Assembly (NCBI RefSeq): GCF_026341855.1
Contig: NZ_JAPENW010000001.1
Span: 3,277,001 to 3,341,000 of the forward strand
Direction: 5' to 3'
From: Streptomyces sp. NBC_00568
Lineage (GTDB): Bacteria > Actinomycetota > Actinomycetes > Streptomycetales > Streptomycetaceae
DNA: 64,000 bases
Numbering within the stretch: the first letter of the stretch is position 1; every line of letters begins with the position of its first letter. The notes under the pieces were generated by a model. That model was not told where the DNA came from and ran no database searches. It saw only the letters and a program-made list of their open reading frames with translations. This document shows, one piece after another, positions 28,701 through 36,647 of this stretch. The position numbers and the translations under genes were made by a program.

Positions 28701-29210
28701 GTGCGCGCCTTGTACGTACCCGTCCGTCTGGCCGCCGCGGTCGTCGCCGTAGCCGCCGCCGCGGGCTGCATGAGCGTCGGCGACGACGGGGAGCGGCCGG
28801 GGCCCTCGCACTCGGCGGGTCAGCGGGCCGGCGAGGTGCCCGGCGGCGGGACCGCGGTGGGCGGCGGCGGAGTCGGGTCGCGCGGCGCGAGGGGCGGCAA
28901 GGGCGGCAAGTCCTCGGTGAAGCCGGGGGAGTCCGCGTCCGGCGACGCGTCTCCGTCGGCGTCGGGGTCCGAGAGGGCGAAGCCGTCCGCGAAGGCGACG
29001 GAGAAGGGCGGCGGGCCGTCCACGGACTCCGTGCCGCCCGGCGAACCGAGTCCCACGCGTACGACGGCGGAGCCCACGCCCGAACCCCCGCCCGCCTCCT
29101 CGCCGCCGGCGCCCGATCCCGGCTCGGCGGAGCCGTCGTCGTCGGCGCACGAGCAGCAGACGCAGCTGGTGCAGCGGGAGCCGGCACCCGAGGCGGGCGC
29201 GCCGGTGTAG
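28701..29210 (+). CDS. Low-complexity lipoprotein
   Basis: 169-aa predicted lipoprotein. The GTG at 28701 follows CGGAGGTGGCCGCCC. The signal (ALYVPVRLAAAVVAVAAAAG) ends in a lipobox AAGC, then C-MSVGDDG. The rest is low in complexity: a Gly-rich stretch (PGGGTAVGGGGVGSRGARGG), a Lys/Ser/Ala region and a Pro/Ser/Thr/Glu tail. No enzyme domain. It looks like a disordered cell-surface spacer protein; function unknown. Confidence 0.6.
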   Translation: MRALYVPVRLAAAVVAVAAAAGCMSVGDDGERPGPSHSAGQRAGEVPGGGTAVGGGGVGSRGARGGKGGKSSVKPGESASGDASPSASGSERAKPSAKATEKGGGPSTDSVPPGEPSPTRTTAEPTPEPPPASSPPAPDPGSAEPSSSAHEQQTQLVQREPAPEAGAPV

Positions 29211-29683
29211 CGGGCGCGGGGCCGTCCGCGGGGACCGGGATCGGAACCGGCACCGGGCCGACAGGGAATGGGCGGGGGTGCGCCGGGCGGTCGCGAAGGG
29301 CGGTCCGCGGTCGGCGGCACCCGTCCGGCGTGAGGGCGGGCCGTCGGCGTCGGCCGTCGTGAGTGTGGCGGGGTTCACGGCCTTTGAGGGGCCTGAATGT
29401 GGCCGGTTCAACAGCGCGGTCGGCCGGTCCGAGGTAGCTTTGTGGAAGTGAGCAGGTGGCGAGGAAACCACCGTGACCTGCTCGTACGGTGCTCGGTTTG
29501 CCTTCAGGGGGGCCGGGTGCGTATGGTAGTAGATCGTTTGATCCCATTTGCCCGGCGCCGCCGCAGAGAGCGCCGCGTGGCGCGTACTCTCCCTTGCCGT
29601 GGCCGGACCGCATAGAGGCGGTCGTTTGCGACTTCACGGAGTTTGGGCGCGTGCCGAAGAACTCCGGAAGGTTCGCATTTCGC
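29211..29683 (+). promoter_or_regulatory. Long leader of the DEAD-box helicase gene with a candidate promoter
   Basis: 473 bp without a supported gene. A candidate promoter is TTGCCT (29498-29503), 18-bp spacer, TATGGT (29522-29527), which would give a 5' leader of about 150 nt. Long leaders are known for bacterial RNA-helicase genes under cold-shock or autoregulatory control; whether that applies here is inference. Confidence 0.45.
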
Positions 29684-31915
29684 ATGTCTGTTTCCAGTAC
29701 TGATCACGTCGTCGTGCCCGAGAACAACGAGAACAACGACGCGGTCGAGGCCGTCGAGGTCATCGAGACCGTCGAGACCGTCGAGTCCGCCCCCGAGCTC
29801 ACGTTCGAGGACCTCGGTCTCCCCGAGGGTGTCGTCCGCAAGCTCGCGCAGAACGGCGTGACCAGCCCCTTCCCGATCCAGGCCGCGACCATCCCGGACG
29901 CCCTGGCCGGCAAGGACATCCTCGGCCGTGGCCGCACCGGCTCCGGCAAGACCCTCTCCTTCGGTCTGCCGACCCTCGCGCAGCTCGCCGGCGGTCACAC
30001 CGAGAAGAAGAAGCCGCGCGCCGTCATCCTCACGCCGACCCGTGAGCTGGCCATGCAGGTCGCCGACGCGCTGCAGCCCTACGGCGACGTCCTCGGCCTG
30101 AAGATGAAGGTCGTCTGCGGCGGTACGTCGATGGGCAACCAGATCTACGCCCTGGAGCGCGGCGTCGACGTCCTCGTCGCCACCCCGGGCCGCCTGCGCG
30201 ACATCATCAACCGCGGCGCCTGCTCGCTGGAGAACACCCAGATCGCCGTCCTCGACGAGGCCGACCAGATGTCGGACCTGGGCTTCCTGCCCGAGGTCAC
30301 CGAGCTGCTCGACCAGATCCCGGCCGGCGGCCAGCGCATGCTGTTCTCCGCCACGATGGAGAACGAGATCTCCACGCTGGTCAAGCGCTACCTGACGAAC
30401 CCGGTGACGCACGAGGTCGACAGCGCCCAGGGCAACGTCACGACGATGTCGCACCACATCCTCATCGTGAAGCCCAAGGACAAGGCGCCGGTCACCGCCG
30501 CGATCGCCTCCCGCAAGGGCCGCACGATCATCTTCGTCCGCACCCAGCTGGGCGCCGACCGCATCGCCGAGCAGCTGCGCGACGCCGGTGTGAAGGCCGA
30601 CGCGCTGCACGGCGGCATGACGCAGGGCGCCCGTACGCGGACGCTGGCCGACTTCAAGGACGGTTACGTCAACGCGCTCGTCGCGACCGACGTCGCCGCC
30701 CGCGGTATCCACGTCGACGGCATCGACCTGGTCCTGAACGTGGACCCGGCCGGTGACCACAAGGACTACCTGCACCGCTCCGGCCGTACCGCTCGCGCCG
30801 GCCGCTCCGGCACCGTCGTGTCGCTGTCGCTGCCGCACCAGCGCCGCCAGATCTTCCGGCTGATGGAGGACGCGGGCGTCGACGCCGCGCGTCACATCAT
30901 CAACTCGGGCACGGCCTTCGAGCCCGAGGTCGCCGAGATCACCGGCGCCCGTTCGATGACCGAGGTCCAGGCCCAGTCCGCGGGCGACGCCGCCCAGCAG
31001 GCCGAGCGTGAGGTCACGCAGCTCACCAAGGAGCTGGAGCGCGCGCAGCGTCGTGCCGCCGAGCTCCGCGGGGAGGCCGACCGTCTGGTCGCCCGCGCCG
31101 CGCGTGAGCGGGGCGAGGACCCGGAGGTGGCCGTCGCCGCTGCCGCCGAGGCCGCCGAGCAGGCCGTCGTCGTCGAGGCCCCGGCCGCCGAGGCCGTCGC
31201 CGCCGAGCCGGCCGAGCGTCCCGCGTACGAGCCGCGTCAGCGCCGCGACGAGCGGGGCAACTACGAGCGTCGTGACAACGACCGTGGTGGCTTCCGCCGT
31301 GACGACAACCGTGGTGGCGGCTTCAACCGCGACGACCGCGGTGGCCGTCGTGACGACCGTGGCGGCGACCGTGGTGGTTTCCGTCGTGACGACAACCGTG
31401 GTGGCGGCTTCAACCGCGATGACCGTGGCGGCCGTTCTTTCGAGCGTCGTGACGACAACCGTGGCGGTGGCTTCAACCGCGACAACCGTGGTGGCGGCTT
31501 CAACCGCGACAACGACCGCGGCGGCTTCCGCCGTGACGACAACCGCGGTGGCGGCTTCAACCGCGATGACCGTGGCGGCCGTTCTTTCGAGCGTCGTGAC
31601 GACAACCGCGGTGGCGGCTTCAACCGTGACGACCGTGGCGGCCGTTCTTTCGAGCGTCGTGACGACAACCGTGGCGGTGGCTTCAACCGCGACAACCGTG
31701 GCGGCGGCTTCAACCGTGACGACCGTGGCGGCCACCGGGGCAGTGACCGTCCCTTCAACCGTGACCGTCAGGGCGACCGTCCCACGGGCGGCAGCTTCCG
31801 CTCCGGCCACGACCGCCCGACCGGCCGTCGCGACGACCACCGCACGACGGGCACCGGCACCGGCACGGGTTCTTTCCGCCGTGACGAGAAGCCCCGCTGG
31901 AAGCGCAACGGCTGA
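29684..31915 (+). CDS. DEAD-box ATP-dependent RNA helicase with RGG-like repeat tail
   Basis: 743-aa RNA helicase. Core motifs: Q motif region FPIQAATIPDALAG, motif I GRGRTGSGKTLSFG, Ia TPTRELAMQV, motif II VLDEADQMSDLG, motif III LFSATMENE, motif V VATDVAARGIHVDG, motif VI YLHRSGRTARAGRSG. A charged region (about 425-520) follows with an Ala/Glu-rich possible coil. From about residue 524 to 704 the tail is an array of RGG-like units (RRDDNRGGGFNRD, DRGGRSFERRDD) that likely bind RNA and may drive condensate formation, as in CsdA/DeaD-type tails. The ATG at 29684 (MSVSSTDHVVV) is chosen; the frame has earlier starts. Terminator at 31940-31972. Confidence 0.93.
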   Translation: MSVSSTDHVVVPENNENNDAVEAVEVIETVETVESAPELTFEDLGLPEGVVRKLAQNGVTSPFPIQAATIPDALAGKDILGRGRTGSGKTLSFGLPTLAQLAGGHTEKKKPRAVILTPTRELAMQVADALQPYGDVLGLKMKVVCGGTSMGNQIYALERGVDVLVATPGRLRDIINRGACSLENTQIAVLDEADQMSDLGFLPEVTELLDQIPAGGQRMLFSATMENEISTLVKRYLTNPVTHEVDSAQGNVTTMSHHILIVKPKDKAPVTAAIASRKGRTIIFVRTQLGADRIAEQLRDAGVKADALHGGMTQGARTRTLADFKDGYVNALVATDVAARGIHVDGIDLVLNVDPAGDHKDYLHRSGRTARAGRSGTVVSLSLPHQRRQIFRLMEDAGVDAARHIINSGTAFEPEVAEITGARSMTEVQAQSAGDAAQQAEREVTQLTKELERAQRRAAELRGEADRLVARAARERGEDPEVAVAAAAEAAEQAVVVEAPAAEAVAAEPAERPAYEPRQRRDERGNYERRDNDRGGFRRDDNRGGGFNRDDRGGRRDDRGGDRGGFRRDDNRGGGFNRDDRGGRSFERRDDNRGGGFNRDNRGGGFNRDNDRGGFRRDDNRGGGFNRDDRGGRSFERRDDNRGGGFNRDDRGGRSFERRDDNRGGGFNRDNRGGGFNRDDRGGHRGSDRPFNRDRQGDRPTGGSFRSGHDRPTGRRDDHRTTGTGTGTGSFRRDEKPRWKRNG
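31255..31745 (+). repeat. Intragenic repeat array encoding RGG-like units
   Basis: About 490 bp of imperfect tandem repeats built from blocks such as CGTGACGACAACCGTGG and GGCGGCTTCAACCGCGA, coding for NRGGGFNRDDRGG and RSFERRDD units. Blocks of 60 bp or more are almost identical at base level (for example 31430-31460 against 31575-31605 and 31640-31670), which indicates recent duplication and a site prone to copy-number change. Confidence 0.9.
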
Positions 31916-31939
31916 CCGTCGCTGACATAGCCAAGTGAT

Positions 31940-31972
31940 GTGGCCCCCACCCGAGTTCGGGGTGGGGGCCAC
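31940..31972 (+). terminator. Helicase gene terminator
   Basis: 13-bp stem GTGGCCCCCACCC / GGGTGGGGGCCAC, 24 bp after the helicase stop. Confidence 0.75.
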
Positions 31973-31990
31973 TTCGCTGTCCGCGCTGAG

Positions 31991-32288
31991 TCCGTCGGTG
32001 CCGGGGACCTGAACGGTGACGGGATCGGGGAACGTCCTCGCGCGGGACGAGGCGGGGACGCTGTACCGCTACAACGGCACCGGGGCAGGTCTGCTGAAGG
32101 ACCGGGCGGCCGGGGCGCGTCCTGCAACGCGATCGTCGGGGTCGGCGACATCACCGGCGACGGGAAGAACGACCTGGTCGTGCGCGACACCTCGGGTAAC
32201 GCCTACCGCAACGCCGGAACGGGGACGGGCTCGTTCGGCTCGCGGGTGAAGATCACCGGCGGCTGGCAGAGCTGCAAGGGCCTTTTCT
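31991..32288 (+). pseudogene. Remnant of an FG-GAP/VCBS repeat gene
   Basis: Without a start codon or full frame, this stretch encodes typical FG-GAP repeat pieces split over two frames: SVGAGDLNGDGIG in one frame, GNVLARDEAGTLYRYNGTGA in another, then back to the first with IVGVGDITGDGKNDLVVRD and YRNAGTGTGSFGSRVKI. At least two frameshifts break it, and the rest of the gene is gone. Such repeats are common in secreted Streptomyces proteins, so this is a decayed secreted protein gene. It fills the gap between the helicase terminator and the permease gene. Confidence 0.75.
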
Positions 32289-32348
32289 GGCCAACTTGCT
32301 CTTCCCCGTAGCGCATGTCATGCCCCCGGCAAGGGAATCGCTGGGGGC

Positions 32349-33884
32349 ATGACAGATGACGCCAGAGCGACTGGGCTGTCGGACGAAGAGCGGCTTGCCC
32401 AGCTCGGCTACACACAGGTTCTCGCCCGCCGCATGTCGGCGTTCTCCAACTACGCGGTCTCCTTCACGATCATCTCGGTCCTGTCGGGCTGCCTGACGCT
32501 CTATCTGTTCGGCATGAATACCGGCGGTCCCGCCGTGATCACCTGGGGCTGGGTCGCGGTCGGACTGATGACGCTGTTCGTCGGGCTCGCGATGGCCGAG
32601 ATCTGTTCGGCCTATCCGACGTCCGCCGGGCTGTACTTCTGGGCGCACCGGCTCGCCCCGGAACGCAGCGCGGCCGCCTGGGCGTGGTTCACGGGCTGGT
32701 TCAACGTCCTCGGCCAGGTCGCCGTGACCGCGGGCATCGACTTCGGCGCCGCGTCCTTCCTCGGCGCCTATCTGAACCTCCAGTTCGACTTCGAGGTGAC
32801 ACCGGGCCGCACGGTCCTGCTGTTCGCCGGGATCCTGATCCTGCACGGCCTCCTGAACACCTTCGGCGTGGGGATCGTCGCCCTCCTCAACAGCATCAGC
32901 GTCTGGTGGCACGTCATCGGCGTCGCCGTCATCGTCGGCGCGCTGACCTTCGTGCCGGACCACCACCAGTCGGCCGGCTTCGTGTTCACGGAGTTCGTGA
33001 ACAACACGGGCTGGGGCAGCGGGGTCTACGTCGTCCTCATCGGACTCCTCATGGCCCAGTACACGTTCACCGGGTACGACGCCTCCGCCCACATGACGGA
33101 GGAGACCCACGACGCCTCCACGGCCGGCCCCAAGGGCATCGTGCGGTCCATCTGGACCTCGTGGATCGCCGGATTCGTCCTTCTCCTCGGCTTCACCTTC
33201 GCCATCCAGTCGTACGACAAGGAGTTGGGCTCGGCGACCGGCGCGCCCCCGGCGCAGATCCTGCTGGACGCGCTGGGCGCGACGTCCGGGAAGCTTCTGC
33301 TGCTGGTCGTGATCGGCGCGCAGCTGTTCTGCGGCATGGCGTCGGTGACGGCCAACAGCCGCATGATCTACGCCTTTTCGCGTGACGGAGCGCTGCCGTT
33401 CTCGCGGGTGTGGCACACGGTGAACCCGCGCACGCGGACCCCCGTGGCGGCCGTCTGGCTGGCCGCGCTGGGCGCCCTCGTGCTCGGCCTGCCGTACCTC
33501 ATCAACTACGCGGCCTACGCCGCCGTGACGTCGATCGCGGTGATCGGCCTCTACGTCGCGTACGTCATCCCGACGCTGCTGCGGGTGCGCAAGGGGGACG
33601 CCTTCGAGCGCGGGCCCTGGCACCTGGGCCGCTGGTCCCGCCCCGTGGGGGTCGTCGCGGTCGGCTGGGTGGCCGTCATCACGATCCTGTTCATGCTGCC
33701 CCAGGTCTCCCCGGTCACCTGGGAGACCTTCAACTACGCCCCGATCGCCGTCCTCGTCGTCCTCGGCTTCGCCGCGGCCTGGTGGATGGCCTCGGCCCGG
33801 CACTGGTTCCTCAACCCCGACCACCAGCGCACGATCGACCGTGAGGCGGCCCGCAAGGGCGCACCCGAACCGGTCGATCCCTGA
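32349..33884 (+). CDS. APC-superfamily amino acid permease
   Basis: 511-aa cytoplasmic-membrane transporter with about 12 helices. It belongs to the APC superfamily, close to the eukaryote-like amino-acid/choline and GABA permease branch: the N-terminus LAQLGYTQVLARRMSAFSNY, then AVSFTIISVLSGCLTLYLFG, AEICSAYPTSAGLYFWAHR, FTGYDASAHMTEET and NSRMIYAFSRDGALPFSRVW are family signatures. Substrate is likely GABA or another amino acid or amine, not certain. It is monocistronic, with a hairpin at 33901-33940 downstream. Confidence 0.9.
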   Translation: MTDDARATGLSDEERLAQLGYTQVLARRMSAFSNYAVSFTIISVLSGCLTLYLFGMNTGGPAVITWGWVAVGLMTLFVGLAMAEICSAYPTSAGLYFWAHRLAPERSAAAWAWFTGWFNVLGQVAVTAGIDFGAASFLGAYLNLQFDFEVTPGRTVLLFAGILILHGLLNTFGVGIVALLNSISVWWHVIGVAVIVGALTFVPDHHQSAGFVFTEFVNNTGWGSGVYVVLIGLLMAQYTFTGYDASAHMTEETHDASTAGPKGIVRSIWTSWIAGFVLLLGFTFAIQSYDKELGSATGAPPAQILLDALGATSGKLLLLVVIGAQLFCGMASVTANSRMIYAFSRDGALPFSRVWHTVNPRTRTPVAAVWLAALGALVLGLPYLINYAAYAAVTSIAVIGLYVAYVIPTLLRVRKGDAFERGPWHLGRWSRPVGVVAVGWVAVITILFMLPQVSPVTWETFNYAPIAVLVVLGFAAAWWMASARHWFLNPDHQRTIDREAARKGAPEPVDP

Positions 33885-33900
33885 CCTTGCGCACTTTTGG

Positions 33901-33940
33901 CGTGGCCGGGTCCCGATACCCGATCGGAGTCCCGGCCACG
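33901..33940 (+). terminator. Permease gene terminator
   Basis: 10-bp perfect outer stem CGTGGCCGGG / CCCGGCCACG, 16 bp past the permease stop, with further partial pairing inside the 20-nt loop. Confidence 0.6.
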
Positions 33941-34004
33941 TCCCGCTATGCTCGGGGATGCATCGGCGCGGGTCGGTGCGCCGTATCGGCGTCGTCCGGT
34001 GCGG

Positions 34005-34077
34005 GGACCCTTAGCTCAATTGGCAGAGCAGTGGACTTTTAATCCATTGGTTGTGGGTTCGAGTCCCACAGGGTCTA
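34005..34077 (+). tRNA. tRNA-Lys(UUU)
   Basis: 73-nt plus-strand tRNA: acceptor GGACCCT/AGGGTCT, anticodon loop CTTTTAA (UUU), T arm GTGGG-TTCGAGT-CCCAC, discriminator A. CCA is not encoded. A TTCG hairpin terminator follows at 34119. The accessory-looking TIGR01777/ribA/marR/ribD stretch begins just downstream. Confidence 0.95.
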
Positions 34078-34118
34078 CGACTGCGGGGGAGGGGAGAAAT
34101 CCCCTCCGACCTGCCGGG

Positions 34119-34163
34119 CAGCGCCCGGGTCGGCTTCGGCCGACCCGGGCGCTGTCTCGTTTT
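34119..34163 (+). terminator. tRNA-Lys terminator
   Basis: 16-bp perfect stem beginning CAGCGCCCGGGTCGGC with a TTCG loop and followed by TCTCGTTTT. Confidence 0.85.
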
Positions 34164-34220
34164 CGGACCCCTCGCGTGCGCGATGCGCGAGCGGATGTGT
34201 CCGTGGCCCGAGCATAAATT

Positions 34221-34232
34221 TGAACGCGTTCA
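34221..34232 (+). promoter_or_regulatory. TetR-type operator upstream of the TIGR01777 gene
   Basis: TGAACGCGTTCA is a perfect 12-bp palindrome in an AT-rich setting, 44 bp before the ATG at 34276. A -10-like TAGGCT lies downstream at 34244-34249, so a bound repressor would block the promoter. Palindromes of the TTGAACGCGTTCAA type are known targets of TetR-family repressors; no such regulator gene lies beside it. Confidence 0.55.
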
Positions 34233-34275
34233 GTTTTCTGGGCTAGGCTCGTCCCCACACACACGGGGGAGACTG

Positions 34276-35229
34276 ATGAAGGTAGTGATCCCTGGGGGAA
34301 CCGGGCAGGTAGGCGCGATTCTGAACCGCGTGTTGACCGCCGAGGGCCATGACGTCGTGGTCCTGACCAGGCGGCCGGTGCGTGACCGTGAAGTCCTCTG
34401 GGACGGCGAGACCCTGGGCCCCTGGGCCGAGGTGATCGACGGCAGCGATGTCGTGGTCAACCTGGCCGGGCGCAGCGTCAGCTGTCGCTACACCGCGGCC
34501 AATCTGCGGGCCATGATGGACTCGCGCGTGCGCTCCGCCACCGTCGTGGGCGAGGCGATCGCGGCAGCGGCCCGGCCTCCCCGGGTCTGGATGCAGATGA
34601 GCACGGCCACCGTGTACGCCCACCGCTTCGACGCACCCAACGACGAGGCGACCGGCGTGCTCGGCGGCACCGAACCCGGCGTGCCGGGCTACTGGGCCTA
34701 CAGCGTCGAGATCGCCAAAGCCTGGGAGCGGGCGCAGGAGCAGGCCGAAACCCCCGACACGCGCAAGGTCGCCCTTCGCTCGGCGATGGTCATGAGCCCC
34801 GATCGGGGCGGTGTCTTCGACGTCATGCTGAGGCTGGCCCGGCTGGGCCTCGGCGGCCCGGTCGCGGGCGGCGCGCAGTACGTGTCCTGGATACACGACC
34901 ACGACTTCGTTCGCGCGGTCGAGTTCCTGGCCGACCGGGACGACCTCGCCGGGCCGGTGAACCTGGCCGCTCCCGTCCCGCTGCCCCAGCGCACGTTCAT
35001 GCGCGCGATGCGAGCGGCGTGGGGTGTCCCGGTGGGCCTGCCCGCAACGCGGTGGATGGCAGAGGCCGGCGCCTTCGCACTGCGGTCGGACACCGAACTC
35101 CTGTTGAAAAGCCGCCGTGTTGTTCCGGGCCGCCTGCTCGAAGCGGGCTTCGCCTTCGATCACGTCCGGTGGCCGGAGGCCGCCGACGATCTCGTGCGGC
35201 GAGTGCGCGGCGGCAGGGGCGTCACCTGA
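34276..35229 (+). CDS. TIGR01777-family NAD(P)-binding oxidoreductase/epimerase
   Basis: 317-aa soluble protein of the extended short-chain dehydrogenase superfamily (YfcH/TIGR01777). The Rossmann start is MKVVIPGGTGQVGAILNRVL; then VVNLAGRSVSCRYTAANLR, a Ser/Thr-rich MSTATVYAHRFD with the catalytic-type Tyr, and a C-terminal DUF1731-like region (RWMAEAGAFALRSDTELLLK, then RVVPGRLLEAGF) typical of the family. The ATG at 34276 follows GGGGGAGACTG. Its substrate is unknown. It is convergent with ribA, and the palindrome in its promoter suggests repression. Confidence 0.88.
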   Translation: MKVVIPGGTGQVGAILNRVLTAEGHDVVVLTRRPVRDREVLWDGETLGPWAEVIDGSDVVVNLAGRSVSCRYTAANLRAMMDSRVRSATVVGEAIAAAARPPRVWMQMSTATVYAHRFDAPNDEATGVLGGTEPGVPGYWAYSVEIAKAWERAQEQAETPDTRKVALRSAMVMSPDRGGVFDVMLRLARLGLGGPVAGGAQYVSWIHDHDFVRAVEFLADRDDLAGPVNLAAPVPLPQRTFMRAMRAAWGVPVGLPATRWMAEAGAFALRSDTELLLKSRRVVPGRLLEAGFAFDHVRWPEAADDLVRRVRGGRGVT

Positions 35230-35295
35230 ACAGCGCTGACGGCGTCACACGGCAGGGTCGGCCACTCCGGCCCGCGGGGCGGGGCTCACGGGGTG

Positions 35296-35949
35296 TCAGC
35301 CCGCCGAGAGGCCCGAGAGCTCCGTGATGTCCGTGAGTTCCGTCAGCGGCAGCGTGTGCTGGGTCTGGAGGACCTTGGCGCGCAGGTAGCGGACGTTGTG
35401 GGCGGTGGTGAAGACGCCCGTCGGGACGCGGTGCGAGACCGTGATGCCGAGTTCGCGGAGCTGTTCGGCCTTGTCGGGGTTGTTGGAGAGCAGGTCGAGG
35501 GAGTCGATGCCGAGGGCCCGGAGCATCTGGGCGGCCGCCGTGTAGTCGCGGTCGTCCTCGGGCAGGCCGAGGGCGGCGTTGGCGGCGTAGGTGTCGAGAC
35601 CCTGGTCCTGGAGGGCGTACGCGTCGAGCTTGTTGTAGAGGCCGATGCCGCGGCCCTCCTGGCGCAGATAGAGAAGGACGCCGCCCCGGTCCGCGATCTG
35701 CTCCACCGCCTCGCGCAGCTGCGGTCCGCAGTCGCAGCGGGCCGAGCCGAAGACGTCGCCGGTCAGGCATTCGGAGTGCAGCCGCACCAGGGGGTCCGGG
35801 CCGGGCTCGCCGAGGACGACGGCCAGGTGTTCCTTCTCGTCGTCGAGGCCGTGGAAGGTGACGAGTTCCGCGTCGACGGAGTAGCCGTCGCCGAAGCGCA
35901 GGGGCACGCGGACGCGGGTGCGCACGGTGGCGGTGGGGTGGTCGCGCAT
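35296..35949 (-). CDS. ribA: GTP cyclohydrolase II
   Basis: 217-aa stand-alone enzyme opening GTP to 2,5-diamino-6-ribosylamino-pyrimidinone phosphate, the first step of riboflavin synthesis. Zinc ligands are C61, C72 and C74 (SECLTGDVFGSARCDCG). The GTP-binding RQEGRGIGLYNKLDAYALQD region keeps the tyrosine (Y111, matching E. coli Y105) needed for the full reaction, so this is not the formamide-producing variant known from S. coelicolor. There is no fused DHBP synthase. The ATG at 35949 follows GGAGAG. Upstream lie two operator-like palindromes and the marR gene on the same strand; a reductase-deaminase is divergent to marR. No ribB, ribE or ribH is nearby. Confidence 0.93.
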   Translation of the reverse strand: MRDHPTATVRTRVRVPLRFGDGYSVDAELVTFHGLDDEKEHLAVVLGEPGPDPLVRLHSECLTGDVFGSARCDCGPQLREAVEQIADRGGVLLYLRQEGRGIGLYNKLDAYALQDQGLDTYAANAALGLPEDDRDYTAAAQMLRALGIDSLDLLSNNPDKAEQLRELGITVSHRVPTGVFTTAHNVRYLRAKVLQTQHTLPLTELTDITELSGLSAG

Positions 35950-35982
35950 GGGTCTCTCCGTCCAGCGGGTTCGTACGAGATG

Positions 35983-36002
35983 GTGCTTCAGATTTGAAGC
36001 AC
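35983..36002. promoter_or_regulatory. Operator-like palindrome 1 (ribA upstream)
   Basis: GTGCTTCA-GATT-TGAAGCAC: perfect 8-bp arms, 4-bp spacer, 33 bp upstream of the ribA ATG. Its 18-bp core TGCTT-N8-AAGCA recurs at 36027-36044. Confidence 0.7.
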
Positions 36003-36026
36003 TGTCCTGGGAGGAGACACTACATC

Positions 36027-36044
36027 TGCTTAAAACTTCAAGCA
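36027..36044. promoter_or_regulatory. Operator-like palindrome 2 (ribA upstream)
   Basis: TGCTTAAAACTTCAAGCA: arms match at 7 of 8 positions. Same 18-bp geometry as site 1, with centres 43 bp apart. It lies just after the marR stop and in the ribA promoter region. Confidence 0.65.
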
Positions 36045-36071
36045 ATGGGGTTCACGTCCCCCTCACGCCCC

Positions 36072-36581
36072 TCACGAGGAGCAGGAACGCCGCCGCCACG
36101 GCAGATCTTCCCCGGATGCCCCGGAATTCCCGTCCTGGATCGCCCGCGTGATGGTTCCGCAGATCTCGTCCAGCTGTTCCACCTGCTCGGGCGTCAGATG
36201 GTCGAAGATCGCCGTCCGCACCGTCTCGACGTGTCCCGGCGCGACCCGCTCCAGGAGGGTCATGCCCTCGTCGGTGAGGACGGCCATGTGCCCGCGCTTG
36301 TCGGTGGGGCAGCCCTCCCGGCGTACGGTGCCGTCCTTCTCCAGTCGCGTCACCGCGTACGTCAGGCGGCTGCGGGTGATCTTCTGGGCCTCGGCGAGGT
36401 CGGTCATCCGCAGCCGCCGGTCCGGCGCCTCGGACAACTTGGCCAGGATGGAGTAGTAAAGGTGGGGCATTCCCGCCTCGGCCTGCAGCCGGCGGTCGAT
36501 GGCGTCCTCCAGGAGGGAGGTCGCGGAAAGGTACGAGCGCCAGGCGCGCTGTTCGGCGGCGGAGAGCCAGCGGGTCGTCAT
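36072..36581 (-). CDS. MarR-family transcriptional regulator
   Basis: 169-aa winged-helix regulator. The MarR pattern is seen: helix region LYYSILAKLSEAPDRRLRMT, recognition helix DLAEAQKITRSRLTYAVTRL, and the wing RREGCPTDKRGHMAVLTDEG, with the conserved D-x-R-G (DKRG). MarR proteins usually repress neighbours and respond to small aromatic ligands. It sits between ribA (downstream, same strand, 122 bp away) and the divergent reductase-deaminase, and related palindromes lie at 35983, 36027 and 36599, so it most likely controls this riboflavin-type unit and itself (inference). The ATG at 36581 is 18 bp from palindrome 3. Confidence 0.9.
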   Translation of the reverse strand: MTTRWLSAAEQRAWRSYLSATSLLEDAIDRRLQAEAGMPHLYYSILAKLSEAPDRRLRMTDLAEAQKITRSRLTYAVTRLEKDGTVRREGCPTDKRGHMAVLTDEGMTLLERVAPGHVETVRTAIFDHLTPEQVEQLDEICGTITRAIQDGNSGASGEDLPWRRRSCSS

Positions 36582-36598
36582 GGACCCAGTCTAGGTAT

Positions 36599-36616
36599 TG
36601 TTTAAAAGTTGAACCA
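36599..36616. promoter_or_regulatory. Operator-like palindrome 3 (marR / reductase-deaminase)
   Basis: TGTTTAAAAGTTGAACCA: fits TG-N-TT-N8-AA-N-CA, the pattern of sites 1 and 2, though the arms are less perfect. It lies in the 66-bp gap between the divergent marR and reductase-deaminase genes. Confidence 0.6.
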
Positions 36617-36647
36617 CTGTGCCCGTGTGACCGGAGGATGCGCCCCG

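Noticed and set aside
29504..31972. An 822-codon minus-strand frame over the DEAD-box helicase gene
   Set aside because: Shadow of the helicase; its Thr/Val/Ala runs come from the antisense of RGG repeats.
35296..35949. RibA as the S. coelicolor formamide-producing cyclohydrolase variant
   Set aside because: The tyrosine in AYALQD needed for the complete reaction is retained (the variant has Met there).
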